Positions 1 to 11,600 of a stretch of 19,019 nucleotides of DNA are shown here, one piece after another. The stretch is from assembly GCA_002389785.1 (NCBI GenBank), contig DGQS01000206.1:1-19019 (forward strand), given 5' to 3'. Position 1 is the stretch's first letter, and the number at the start of each line of letters is the position of its first letter. The notes below the pieces were generated by a model. It was given only the letters and a program-made list of their open reading frames with translations, made no database searches and was not told the DNA's origin. Position numbers and translations under genes: made by a program. This DNA is from Bacteroidetes bacterium UBA4408 (GTDB lineage Bacteria; Bacteroidota; Bacteroidia; UBA4408).

Positions 1-781
1 GAATTAAAGCAGTAGTAATTACAATATCCGCATCCTTTACGTGTTTGGCAACGGTTTCTTTTTGTTTTTTCAAAAATTCCTCCGACACACTTCGTACATA
101 ACCGCCTTCAACCATAATGGTATTATCCGAAGGCACTTCAATAAATTTCCCGCCCAATGATTCAACTTGTTCTTTGGTATCGGTGCGCACGTCGCTTACT
201 TCCACAACTGCACCCAATCGTTTTGCAGTAGCAATGGCTTGTAACCCTGCAACACCGGCACCAAATATTACCACCTTTGAAGGACGTATAGTACCGGCAG
301 CTGTGGTCATCATTGGTAGTATTTTACCTAATGTATCGGCAGCCAGCAACACACTTTTATATCCTGCAAGGTTGGCTTGAGAAGAGAGTGCATCCATTTT
401 TTGGGCCCTTGATATACGCGGTACAGCATCCATTGAAAAAGCTGAAATTCCTGCTTTTACGCAAGCTTCAACCAGATCCGGATTGGTAGCTGCAAACATA
501 AATGAAAGCAACACAGCATCTTTTTTCATCCAAGAAATTTCAGCAGGATGGGGTGCATTTACTTTCAAAACAACATCTGCATCAGCATATACCTTATTAA
601 TTGAATCAACAATTGTAGCACCTGCTTCTACATAAGCAGCATCCGGAAAGTAGGAGCGAGCGCCAGCATCTTGTTGAATGCGGCATTCAAAACCGGCTTT
701 TACCAATGCTTTCACCACATCGGGAGTAAGTGCAACTCTGTTTTCTTTTTCCTTGGTTTCTTTTGGAACTGCTAGTATCAA
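1..781 (-). CDS. pntA: NAD(P) transhydrogenase subunit alpha (PntAA-type), N-terminal part, cut by window edge
   Basis: This is the soluble NAD(H)-binding subunit of the proton-translocating transhydrogenase, which passes hydride between NADH and NADP+ at the inner membrane. 260 codons are visible and the C-terminal end lies beyond base 1; I infer that about a third is missing. The N-terminal half starts ILAVPKETKEKENRVALTPD, the opening typical of the alanine dehydrogenase/PNT N-terminal domain. The second domain carries the motif SRAQKMDALSSQANLAGYK and the Rossmann dinucleotide loop GAGVAG at residues 174-179, followed by an acidic and polar strand end (VEVSDVR). The DALSSQAN motif favours transhydrogenase over alanine dehydrogenase. 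No in-frame ATG exists between the upstream stop and the conserved start, so a TTG at 781-779 is chosen. A -7 box lies about 48 bases upstream. The pntAB and pntB partners would be expected beyond the left edge. Confidence 0.93.
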   Translation of the reverse strand, partial: MILAVPKETKEKENRVALTPDVVKALVKAGFECRIQQDAGARSYFPDAAYVEAGATIVDSINKVYADADVVLKVNAPHPAEISWMKKDAVLLSFMFAATNPDLVEACVKAGISAFSMDAVPRISRAQKMDALSSQANLAGYKSVLLAADTLGKILPMMTTAAGTIRPSKVVIFGAGVAGLQAIATAKRLGAVVEVSDVRTDTKEQVESLGGKFIEVPSDNTIMVEGGYVRSVSEEFLKKQKETVAKHVKDADIVITTALI

Positions 782-828
782 TTGGATATGGGTTAATTAA
801 TGAATATTCGTTTTTAAAAAATCGCTCG

Positions 829-836
829 CAAAAGTA
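829..836 (-). promoter_or_regulatory. Predicted Bacteroidota-type -7 box for pntA
   Basis: On the minus strand this reads TACTTTTG, followed by CG, and matches the TAnnTTTG consensus of the Bacteroidota primary sigma factor. It lies about 48 bases before the TTG start. No clear TTTG -33 element is visible at the expected distance, so support rests on the -7 box alone. Confidence 0.45.
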
Positions 837-924
837 GCAATTTTATTGAATTTTGTACTATAGGCTTTGAGTTTAAACCTACTGTCGTTCAGAAAGTTAA
901 ATAGGGTTGCGTTAGGCGGCGCTA

Positions 925-1908
925 CTATTGGTGTAGAATCACCAGTTTTTTAGAAAAACTACCCATAGCAGTAATCACGCTAAGACTATAAACTCCCGGA
1001 TTAAAATTAGAAGTATTGAGTCTAAACTTTTGGAGGCTTTTAGATTCAGTGGAAATTGGTTCTTGGTAAACTATTTTTCCGGACTGATCAGCTATTTTGA
1101 GTGTGGCAGTAGTGGTGTTTAAGTGGGCGAAATTTAGTTCTATAAAATCGTTAGCAGGATTTGGTGAAATACTCAATTTGGTTGTATTGGCCGTTGTTTC
1201 ATTCACGCCAATTAATACCGGATCAACGATTGGAAATATTGCAAAATCCAGGTCCAAAGGCCAACCTTGTAACATGGTTTGCCACTGGCCATTGCTGCGC
1301 TTTTCCCAGGACATATCTTTTTTAACCGAGTTTGAATCTTTGGTAGTAAGCAAAGCTACTTTATCGCTAGTGTCGAGGTGTGATAAGTCGATTCCCACAG
1401 CAAAATTAAGTACGCTACTGTCGGTCGGCGCCCAATCGAACCGCACACGGGTAAAATGTCCTGCAATAGTATCGATGCTGTCTAGTAGTAATTTACGGCT
1501 ATGCAAAATTCTGCCAGGGGCGGTGGTATTGGTGTTTCCGCTGCTTATTCCGCTTCCGTCCATGGCATAAATGGCAACGGTTAAATACGAAATTGAATCG
1601 TGTGCTTGTTTTACTTTGGCTGCGAAATAAAAAAGTACTTCACGTATATTGCTTTGTTGTGTGATTTCAAAGCTTTGAGCTTTTACTAAATCGTTAAAAG
1701 AGTTGGTTCCTGCTGCATATCCACCATTTTGATCGAGGTACACGGCTTTGGGGGCAGCATTAAAAGCAGCCATGCCAAGGGTGTCCATAGACATACTTTT
1801 TGAATAGGTGTAGTTACTTGCAGGTGTTTGAGTTTCACTAAAATTTCGTTGTGCAACTGCTGTTGTAAAACACAGGATTACTGCAAAAAGGGTAAAAAGT
1901 TTATTCAT
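925..1908 (-). CDS. Secreted T9SS type A sorting-domain protein, function unknown
   Basis: A 327-residue exported protein that I do not recognise beyond its two ends. Residues 1-19 form a Sec signal peptide (basic start, hydrophobic core LFAVILCFTTAVA, cleavage before Q). Residues 245-327 form a T9SS type A C-terminal sorting domain: it begins LSISPNPAND, has the IADQSGKIVY strand, and ends with GVYSLSV and a lysine-containing tail KKLVILHQ. The mature middle (about residues 25-235) looks beta-rich, with alternating hydrophobic strands such as REVLFYFAAKV and ISYLTVAIYAMDG, and no cysteines that could suggest a metal or disulfide site. It resembles a carbohydrate-binding or jelly-roll type beta-sandwich only in general character, and no enzyme motif was seen. 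A promoter-like -7 box lies 54 bases upstream. It is probably a single-gene unit, exported through Sec and then the T9SS to the surface or medium. Confidence 0.85.
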   Translation of the reverse strand: MNKLFTLFAVILCFTTAVAQRNFSETQTPASNYTYSKSMSMDTLGMAAFNAAPKAVYLDQNGGYAAGTNSFNDLVKAQSFEITQQSNIREVLFYFAAKVKQAHDSISYLTVAIYAMDGSGISSGNTNTTAPGRILHSRKLLLDSIDTIAGHFTRVRFDWAPTDSSVLNFAVGIDLSHLDTSDKVALLTTKDSNSVKKDMSWEKRSNGQWQTMLQGWPLDLDFAIFPIVDPVLIGVNETTANTTKLSISPNPANDFIELNFAHLNTTTATLKIADQSGKIVYQEPISTESKSLQKFRLNTSNFNPGVYSLSVITAMGSFSKKLVILHQ

Positions 1909-1961
1909 TAAAGGCTGTTTTTAAAGTGTGGATTTTACACTGTGCAATTTTTTTTGCGCTG

Positions 1962-1969
1962 CAAACTTA
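1962..1969 (-). promoter_or_regulatory. Predicted -7 box for the 925-1908 T9SS gene
   Basis: The minus strand reads TAAGTTTG followed by C, a full match to TAnnTTTG, 54 bases before the ATG. The -33 region is a T-run (TTTTTTATTG) rather than a clean TTTG. Confidence 0.5.
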
Positions 1970-2110
1970 CTATTAATACCATCAATAAAAAAGGGATGGA
2001 AAGTTTGTCAAACAAATTGGAGTAAGCGATAAATTGCTTGCGTTTATTTAAATTGAATCAGGCTAGGTTGATTGTATGATTAGGAGAAAATATTAGATAG
2101 ATAAAATCAT

Positions 2111-2140
2111 TTTGATGAAAATGAAATAATAGTATCTTTG
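2111..2140 (+). promoter_or_regulatory. Promoter of the tRNA-Met gene
   Basis: TTTG at 2111-2114 and TATCTTTG at 2133-2140 are separated by 18 bases. This is close to the Bacteroidota -33/-7 arrangement (usual spacing about 19-21). The -7 box ends 26 bases before the mature tRNA 5' end, leaving a short leader. Confidence 0.7.
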
Positions 2141-2166
2141 CGCGCTCAAAAAAAACAGAGCGACAT

Positions 2167-2240
2167 GGCGGGGTAGCTCAGATGGTTAGAGCGCAGGATT
2201 CATAACCCTGAGGTCACGGGTTCAACTCCCGTCTCCGCTA
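2167..2240 (+). tRNA. tRNA-Met (CAT anticodon), probably the elongator
   Basis: A 74-nt cloverleaf can be drawn by hand. The acceptor is GGCGGGG with CTCCGCT (two G-U pairs) and discriminator A. The D stem is GCTC/GAGC, and the anticodon loop TTCATAA has CAT at 2201-2203. The T arm is ACGGG-TTCAACT-CCCGT. The 3' CCA is not encoded (CGA follows). The anticodon stem CAGGA/CCCTG has an A-C mismatch at the 31-39 pair. The G1-U72 wobble and the lack of the GGG/CCC anticodon-stem run expected in initiator tRNA point to elongator tRNA-Met. A lysidine-modified tRNA-Ile cannot be fully excluded, because both carry CAT in DNA. The gene has its own promoter and terminator. Confidence 0.92.
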
Positions 2241-2242
2241 CG

Positions 2243-2277
2243 AAGAAAGAGCAACATTAGTTGCTCTTTCTTTTTTA
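2243..2277 (+). terminator. Intrinsic terminator of tRNA-Met
   Basis: A perfect 12-bp inverted repeat, AAGAAAGAGCAA / TTGCTCTTTCTT, surrounds a 6-base loop (CATTAG) and runs directly into a T tract. It begins 3 bases after the tRNA. Confidence 0.85.
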
Positions 2278-2660
2278 TTTGTCCTTGGATTTCCTTTTTT
2301 AGGAAAGAGTCTCAAATCTACCTTAAGTTATTTTGAACGAAAAATTCTATTGCAAAAATATTCTTTAAATTGATTGATATTGTACCTGTATTTTCAGAGT
2401 GATATTAGAAATATATTTAAAGAACCTCGTATCATCTGTAATTACTTACCTAAGCACTGCCGGGGGTAAGAAAATATCAAAGTAAAATTCTGGAATACTA
2501 ATTACTAATGATTTTACCAGGAATAAAATTCTAACTAAAAAGTATCAATTTTTTTTGAATAGTAAAGGTAGCAAATTGAGCTTATGTAAAGGAAGAGACC
2601 GTCTTTGAATTTTACTTCAACGACGGCCCCTAAATCTTAATTTTGGAGTGTTTACAGTTA
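2278..2660. other. Gene-free spacer between tRNA-Met and the giant T9SS gene
   Basis: AT-rich, with no convincing coding frame. It contains the likely terminator of the giant gene at its right end. Two weak inverted repeats are also present: TTTCC/GGAAA near 2288-2305 and CTTACC/GGTAAG at 2445-2470. Neither could be given a role. Confidence 0.6.
2590..2626 (-). terminator. Likely terminator of the giant T9SS gene
   Basis: On the minus strand, CCGTCGTTGAA and TTCAAAGACGG form an 11-bp stem with a single mismatch around a 6-base loop (GTAAAA). It sits about 35 bases past the stop codon and is followed by pyrimidine-rich TCTCTTCCTTT. The T tract is imperfect, so efficiency is uncertain. Confidence 0.55.
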
Positions 2661-5600
2661 TCAATCGACCACGTATTTTTTGTGAATTTGCTTTTCGTTT
2701 ACAACAGCCTCAATCAAGTAGACTCCTTTAGCTAACCGAACTTCAGGCTTCAAGATCAAGTCACCTTCATCTGCTTTTAAAATATCAGTTTTATATACTA
2801 GCTCACCCAGCATATTATAAATGAAAACACCCACATTATCCTTGGCTGCTAACCCATTTAGTTGAACAAAAAATTCATTCTCAAAAATATTGGGGTTTGG
2901 ATACACAATCAATAGCTGATTGGATATTTCTAATTCAGGTGTAGGTGGCTGTTGTAGGGTAGGATCAATCAATCGAGAGAAACCATTTGCCAATTGGATG
3001 GTACATGTTGTGCCGTAATTTTCCCATTGTCCCGCATAATATGCAACCTCTACAGTATAGCTACCAGCTGCGAAATTGGATGATGGTGCAATCCAAGAAA
3101 GTCTAAAATCATTTACAGCGCTGTTGCGATAATAGATTCTTTGATTGGAGCCGCTTGTAAATGGCCCAGTTATTTTATATGAGTAATTTGTAGCGGCTGG
3201 AATTTGATTGCAAAAAAGTTGAGTACTTAAAACCGTCAAATTAATAGGGCAATAGGCATTTTGAAGTTGAGTTTGAGGAACTGCAGGTGTGGTAACTAAA
3301 CAAACAGGACCTTCATTAAGCCAAGCAGAACCAACATATGCTGCAGCAGTTACGTTGTATGTAGTTCCATACTTCATTCCAGTAGTCCAATTGTAGAAGG
3401 TTGTATTGCTGTTATAGAGATAAACAGTGTTGTCGTATCCTGCGCTTGTAACATGCAATCGATACATACTTGCAGCACCAATCGGTACAACCGAAACAGG
3501 TGAAGACATTGAACTGAGTGTAATGTTACAATTATCGGCTACCAGGGATGTAGTAGGGGTTGGAGGAGTAGTTATAGTGCAGGAAGGCCCATATGCTGTC
3601 CAAACTCCACCCACATAAGCAGAAACCTCTACATTGTAGGTAGTGTTATAACTTGGGCCACCAGGTGTTCCTGATGTTGGAATCCATGTCATTCGAAAAT
3701 CTAAATTTGAATTATTACGTGGAACTGTTAAATCATAGCCACCAGCAGTAGTAAAATGTAACCTGTAGTTTGTTGCTCCACTCACTGCAGTGTAAAAAAA
3801 TTGATCATTCATCGAGGCTAAGGTTGTATTGCAATAAGCAGGGGTGAGAGAAGTTGGAGGAGCCGAAGAAAGTGTAACTTTACATACAGGACCAAAAGCT
3901 CCCCATTCACCAGGAAGATTACCTAAAGCTGTTGTTGTAGTTTTGCCCACCAAGGCTCTTACTTGAACATCATAGGTATAGCCATATCGAACTTTATTGG
4001 TCAAAGCATCGAATCTGAAATCGAAATTGGATGTTGTTTTATCCCAAGTGTAATTGTAATCATAAACTCCGCCTGGAACATCTTCTACAATTTTGTATTC
4101 ATAACTGTTTGCTCCAAGAATACTAGTACAATTGTAAACATCACTTTGGTTGCCACTTGTATAATTGCAAAAGCCCGGAGTAGAAGGATTATCTGAAAGC
4201 TTGTTTTGAGGAAAGGCACTGGTAGTTATGGTACATTCAGGACCAAACAAACTCCAAGCTCCATTTTTATAATAAGACACACTTACATTGTAAGTATGAT
4301 TATATATCACTCCAGGTGCAGCAATTATAAAGTATAACGATGTGTTGCCATTGGTTATAAAGTCATTTACAAAAGTAGCTTGGTTTCCAGTCCCAATAAC
4401 ATGTAATTTATAATTTGTAGCGCCTGAAACCGGCAAAATATTAATTGTATTCATTGAATTTAATACTGTTCCGCAAAGAGTAGGGTTTAATTTGGTAGAA
4501 GGAGAAACGGTTACCGATACAGTTGCTGTATTGCTGCATCCATTCGCATCAGTTCCATTAACCGTATAAGTAGCAGTAGCAGTTGGAACAAATGGCACAC
4601 CATTCGTGATGCTTGCTCCTCCGCCCGACCAGGTATAGTTCACTGCACCTCCTCCATTTAATGTAAGTAATGCTCCATCTCCTACAGGTGATGGGTTAGC
4701 TGATGCAGTTACAGAAGGTAGAGCATTGACAGTTATGGTTGCACTGGTACTAGTAGCACTGCAACCATTTGCATCGGTATACGAGTGAGTGTACTGTGAG
4801 CTGATGCCTGTGTAAGGATTTGAAACACTCCAGGTCCCTCCGGATGGAGTTCCCGACAATGCGATCGAGGTTCCGGAACAGCCACTTACGTTTTCTGCAG
4901 TTACAATTGGAAGTGAATTAACAATTATGCTAGCTGCAGAACTTGTGGCTGTGCAACCATTTTCATCAGTATAGGTATAAGTATAAGTGGCACTGCTGCC
5001 TGTGTATGGATTAGCCAGACTCCAGGTACCTCCAGCAGGTGTTCCCGACAGGGTAATTGGACTTCCGACACAACCGCTTACGTTGGATGCAGTAACTAAT
5101 GGCAATGGATAAGTTGTGATGGTTACCGTTGCTACCTCTGTTTGAGAGTCTGCATCTGTTACCCATACAGTATAGTCACCCGCGCTAAGGCCTGTGATTG
5201 TTTGTGTTGTATGGCCATTTGACCAGGAGTAATCATATGGAGCAACTCCAGATGAAACATTAACTGTAGCTGTTCCGTTTGTGCTTCCAGCACATACTGA
5301 GCTAACAGGAATTGAAATTGTAAAATTGCCGCATTCAAGGAAACCGTCATTTTCACCATTATCGTAGTTTTCATTAATGGCTTTGGCAGTACCATACATT
5401 TCACCATTAACGAAATTAGTGGAACAACCACCTATTTGCTTGTTTGCTTCTAAAAAAAATGTGTCGACTGACCAGGTTGCAAAAGTTCCAGTTTTAATTT
5501 TTTGATGTCCTAGTTTTGAAGAAGATGAAAAATTCGGATCATAGTTATCAAATCCAATATTTAAAGCAAGTGCAACCAATTCGTTCGCAAACATGTTCGC

Positions 5601-8600
5601 GTAGGTAGCACCTGGATTGGTTACAACTCCTGAATCTAAAATTCTGACCGAAGTTCCCATAGATAGAAAATCTTCCACCTCATAATTGTCAGTAAGCACT
5701 ATTTCATTAGCACCTGAACAACCTATTTTTAATCCGTTTGGAAAGGCTAAATTGAAGTTTGCATCTCTATAATTACCTCCAGGGTTGTTTGGCCCACAGT
5801 TTGAACCATAACCTCCTGAAGGGTAAGTGTGGCCACCGTGACAAGAACCATTTGATCCATTGACATGAATAGTAACACTTTTAGAAGCTGTGCACCCACA
5901 ACCATATTCAAGAGGTCCTGTAATAGTATAGGTTTTAGTATGATTAGGACTAACTATAAAGGTCTGAGGATTTGGACCAGGAGGGGCATTCGGGGAAATA
6001 CTATATGTACCGCTTGGACCGTTTACTGTTATTGTAACACTTGCGCCTGGGTTAATTGTTGCAGTACTTGGTGATATTGAAATTGAAGGCTTTGAATTTG
6101 CAGTTATTATGACTTGATCCGAAGAGGAACATAATCCTCTAGTAATTTTCCACTCGATTACAACAACTCCTGGTGTTGAAATTGTCAAATTATATTTTCC
6201 AGGAGTATTAGGAAAAGGTTGCATAGTTCCATTACCACTAACAATTGAATAAGTCGCAGTTTCAAAGTTGCTAATTGACGGGGCGTTGAATTGTAATGTA
6301 ACTGATTTGATGTTGGGGTAACAAATTGAAATATCAGGTCCAGCATCAGCTGGTGTAACCGCGCTATTAAAAGTGACCTCGACATCATCAGTACTTGCAG
6401 TGCAAGGAGCATTGCTTATAGTCCATCTTAACGTATAGTGAATTCCTGGAATACCTGTAAAGGTGCTGTTTGGGCTTGCTGAATTTCCGAAAGTGCCTCC
6501 TAAACCGGTCACTACAGACCAAGATCCGGTTCCAATAATTGGTGTATTTGCTGCAAGAGTTATTTGAGTAACCCCACAAGTGTTACTATTTATTTGGTCA
6601 GGTCCAGCATCTGCTGAAGTCGGGTTTTGATAAAGAATAACCTCCATATCATCTGAGCTGCTTGTACAAGCACCATTTTGTATGGTCCATCTTAAAGTGT
6701 AGATGTTACTTGCTAAACCTGTGAAAACTGGATTATTGATGTTGGACGAAGAAGGATTACCTGAACCACCCGAAAAGCTTCCTCCATTTCCACTGATAAT
6801 ACTCCAAGAACCGCTTTCGCCAGCCCCAACCGGGTTTGCAGAAAGTGTAACAGAAGTTAATCCACATGTAGATATATCTGTTTGATCAGGTCCTGCATTT
6901 GAAGTTGTTGGCTCTTCGTCAACATGAATAGTTACTTCATCAAAACTGCTACATGCTCCGCTAACAACTGTCCACCTGAATATGTTATTGCCATTAGCGA
7001 GTCCTGTAACATTCGTGTTTACAAGATTAGGGTTTGCAATAATTCCAAATCCAGCAAGCAACGTCCATGTGCCAATCCCGGTTGAAGGGGCCATTGCAGC
7101 AAGATTTGAAGAAGTACTGCATATTGTTTGGTTAGAACCAGCATTTGCAATTGGAATATCATGATTAAAAGTTATGAGCACATTGTCAGAACTAGAACAG
7201 GGTCCGTTTATCATTGTCCAGCTTAATTCATATGTAATTCCGGCGATGCCAGAAAAAGTGGCAGAAGGATCAGAAATAGAACTAAACAATCCACCCGTTC
7301 CTGAAATTATTGACCATGAACCAGTGCCAAAAATTGGCGTATTAGCAGCTAGAGTAACTGATGTTTCTCCGCATAAACTAACCTGATCAGGTCCTGCATC
7401 TGATGTTGGGTTATTATAAAAGCTAATAGCTTTGTCATCATAGCTAAAACAAATTCCATTTTCAATAGTCCACCTTAACACATAAGTCTCATTTGAAATC
7501 CCTATAAAGGTTGCATTTTCATCATTTGGATTACTAAATGAGCCACCCAATCCAGAAAGAATTGACCATGATCCGTTTGAAGGGAGAGCCACAGCATTGG
7601 CACCAAGCACAACGCTTGTTACACCACAAATATTCAGCTCGTCGGGCCCAGCATTTGCAGGTACTGATATACCTTCATAAGTGATTAATACATCGTCAAA
7701 GCTTGGAGCACAAATACCATTACTAATTGTCCATCTAAAAATATTATTACCATTCCCTAATCCAGTTACTTGTGAAGTTGGACTTGCCGGATTAGTTATG
7801 GTTGCACTTCCTGAAACCAATGTCCATTCTCCAATTCCTATTATTGGTGAAGTTGCTGCAAGAGAAGTATTAGGAACACATATACTTTGATCCTGACCAG
7901 CGTTAGCCTGGCTTGGATTTTCATCAACATGAATTTTGATTTGTGAGGTACTACAAAGAATTTCCGATACGGTCCAAACCAGGATATTATCTCCCGGAGG
8001 TAAACTTGTTATAGTAGTTGTTGGGCTAGTTGGATTCGTCAAAATGCCACCACCCGAAGTTATTGTCCATAATCCTGTTTGCCCAGACAATGGCAAATTA
8101 GCAGATAAAGTTCCATAGTTATTACAGAGGAATTGATCAATGCCGGCATTTGCATTTGGTAACACAGGATCACCCGGAAGCTCAATTAAAATCTTATCCT
8201 CGAGAAAGAGACAATGACCGCATGTTGTGAGACCATTTAAACATTCAACACAATTATGATAAAGTTTATATCCAATTTCAAGTGATGTCAATAATTGATT
8301 ACAATTTATTGTTCCTTCGACAGTAAATAGGTATGAACCAGTTGTTAAATCAGATTCTAATTTGAAATAATTTATACCATCATCTATACATAGATCAGGC
8401 AAAATAGTAATAATGCTTCCATCAGCCTTTTGATAAGTAAGTTTATTAACTTTAACATTTGTGGTTGCAAAACTTATTGATGGTAATGGCTTATTTGGAG
8501 GCGCATTCAAAGTAAAATTTGTTTTAAAAGCTCCGGCATTTAATATATTGAATATATTTGAAGATGTAATCTGTACATCAGTGGTTGTTTTCTTTGATAA

Positions 8601-11600
8601 TTTTTGTGCACTAAGTGCTGTGGTAGAAAGATTATGCTGGTCGAAAGTTATAATTTGGTCCATGCCAGGATCCCTGTTCCCAACTTTATAGCTTCCTTCC
8701 ATCAACACATACGAAGTATTTGGAATATTACAGCCTGCTGATATTAGTAAATTAAAGAACATGAAGTTCTGTTGGTAAATTCCCTTTAGATCCATAAGTG
8801 GCCATTGACCAAAATAGGGAGCGCTTGCTGGAGGTTTGGGTAACGCATATGTGTTATATCCTATATGTGGTGGAGGGGTAATAAGAATAGGAGTTAAATT
8901 AATTATATCCCAAGTAGCAATAGGTGTTGTATCAAAATTATTGTGAGAAGGGTCATTGTCATAAGGATCTTTTTGGTAGTTCAATATGACTTCTTTTAAA
9001 CAATATTCTTCAGGAAGACTAATATTTAAGGAAATTAATTCACCATAAGGCCTATATTCGAAGGGAAAATCATCACTTGAAGATGGGTAAGTAGCACGGT
9101 TCGTTCTAAATCTCACGTCCAATTCAAATTGAGAGCAAGGTTGTACTATGGTTCCAGGTCCAGCTCCAACAATAAATAGATCAACTTTGGGTTTGTAAAC
9201 AGTTACCTCCTTAATATAATTATCGCATGAAATTCCAAAATAGCAATCGTCCACCGCAAGGCTATTAAATATTAAGGGTTCTATTTTAGTAATTGGGTCA
9301 GTATAAACCGCGATATCTGGATTAACACGAAGATAAATATGAGGAACAATAATAAATTCAGATCCACCATTTGATGTCATCAAAGCAATTGCTGTAGAAT
9401 TGAGAACAATAAACATATTTGCAAAATCATTAGTTACGGAACTGCTATTTGCTGTATATTCATTATTAAATGTTATCACTTCATTAGGACTAATTGTATA
9501 GGAACACACTTGAGCTTTAGTTGATTTGTTTAAAATTTCAATTGTACTTGCATGTGAATCTGATAAGATAAATCCAAACTTATTATGTATAGGAGTATGG
9601 CTCATAAGAAAACCTAATCCATTTTTTATTGGCAAATCTTTAGACAAACCTGTGGAGCTGCATACTTCTCCAGGATTTTTCCTTTGTAATGCATAAGTAG
9701 CTGGATTTCCACTAAATGAAAAATTTAACCCATTGACTTCCATTTCGTCACCCACATACGCTACTAAATAAGGATCATAACCAACTAATGATTCACTAAC
9801 TGTTGCTGAATTTGTATTTAAGCTAATATTTGAGTCAAAAGAAGAAGGAGTGTAAAATCCATCAGTGTTATTCACTAGTCCTTTACTAATCCTTTGAAAG
9901 AAATTTTCAGGAGTTGGTTTTAGACAGTTTACCACTATTGGATGTCCCTCTACATCCGCACATTGGCCGCTGCAATGGTGTGTTGCTGATACATTGGAGG
10001 AAGAGAGAAGATCGTGTCCATCACTTTCACATCCCAATTCTGAACAAATAAAAAATTCCTCTGCTACAATGTTATCAACTGCATATCCTCCTGAACCCTG
10101 AAGGTTTTGAGATTCGGAACAATCGATGTAAAGTCCAATTGTGAAAGGCAGAATCTTATAAAAGTATTCTGTGTTGCAAGCATTTACACTTGAACAAGGT
10201 GTCGGTGGGATATCAATTAAAATGTATCTCTGGCCTGGCAATCCTACTTCTCTGACAGTTGAAACAACTGAAACAGTATTTTCAACATCATGCAAATTAA
10301 GACCGATATCTATTTTATTCTTAAACGTTATTTCCATTCCTTTTGTTGCAAGATTTCCAGTAGTTAGAAGCGTGGAGTTGTCGCAGCTAGCAAATCGATA
10401 ACCTGGTGGCAAATTAATTTTTACTCGATGTATGCGATCTGGACAAGAAAAATTGTAGGTATGGTCTTCCCAGTTTTGCGTGGAGGTTGCATTTATCTTT
10501 AGTTTTACAATGTCTGGAGGTGTTGCAGACGCTGCAGAATTGCATGTTGAATATGAACTTAAAATATTATTAGGAACGATGCTATTCGGCCCAGATGCAC
10601 CTGGAGTTTTTTTGTATAGAAACTCTATTGAAGGATTACTGAATACTTGACTATATTCAGTAATTGGTCCTCTTAGTGGCAAATTACATTGGTTTTGAAT
10701 TAGACAGTAAAATGTAATATATGAATCCTTTTCAGATGCGACATCAAATGATAACGGCTTGGAATAGTTTACCTGTACAAATAAATTAAAAGATGCACCT
10801 TCTTTTAGTCTAAGCCGATGAGTTATTGGATCGATCACCTCTAAAGAATTATTCAGATTGTTGATGTTGATAATTTCCTGAGCGGATAAAACATCAAAAT
10901 TTAATTTATACCAAAGTTTTAGTGGATATGTAGTAAAGGCTGTTGTAATGAAACCAGGTGTCGTGATATTTATGTTGGTTGGACTTAATGGTGTACTTGC
11001 ATTATCACCAATAATAACAATGCTTGTATTTATGGAAGCAAAATCAATCGGGTCAACATTAATATAAATTTCTGGATTAAAAATATTTGCTGCTCCAGGA
11101 AAATTGGGATTAGTTACAGAAATATTGGAAAATTTCACACCTATTGTTTTTGTACCTTCAAAATCACATGATAAATCACTTGAAGTGCCAATATCACCCA
11201 AAGATGAAATTCCTAAGACTGGAGTATTAATAAATAACATTTGAACTGGTGTAGTATATCGCTCGGTGCAGTTACCTACCTTTATATCAAAAAATGATTG
11301 TACTGTTCCATTCGACCTACTAGGTAGACTGCATAATCCTTTAATACAAAAAACTATGTAGATGCTATTAGTGCCTGTAAGATTAAGGTTAGTGAATTGA
11401 TAATTCTTGTCGATAAAACTAATATTTAAGTAACCTGGAGAAAGTTGATTGGGTCCGCATGGAACAGGGTTAGATGCTGAAGGTGGTGAGGTAGTAGAAT
11501 AGATGGATTGAACATTAAAAAGTGAATTTTCAACTTCATTTACATTGATTTGATTAATTACCCCCCCACCAGTATTTTTAAAATGAATAATAAAATAACT

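Noticed and set aside
117..380. 87-codon plus-strand frame at the left edge
   Set aside because: It is antisense to conserved transhydrogenase sequence, including the GAGVAG loop.
1097..1570. 157-codon plus-strand frame
   Set aside because: It lies wholly inside and antisense to the 925-1908 T9SS gene, which has a signal peptide and sorting domain. The plus-strand product has no recognisable features.
2167..2240. Possible tRNA-Ile with a lysidine-modified CAT anticodon
   Set aside because: The body and anticodon stem fit elongator tRNA-Met better by eye. The genomic set of CAT tRNAs would be needed to be certain.
2445..2470. Inverted repeat CTTACC/GGTAAG in the spacer after the tRNA
   Set aside because: It has only 6 bp with a 14-base loop, no T tract, and no adjacent gene end. 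It is probably chance.
6090..8158. Regularly spaced similar DNA segments that could suggest a CRISPR-like array
   Set aside because: The period is about 250 bases, the similarity is at protein level (PKD-like units), and the whole stretch is open coding sequence.
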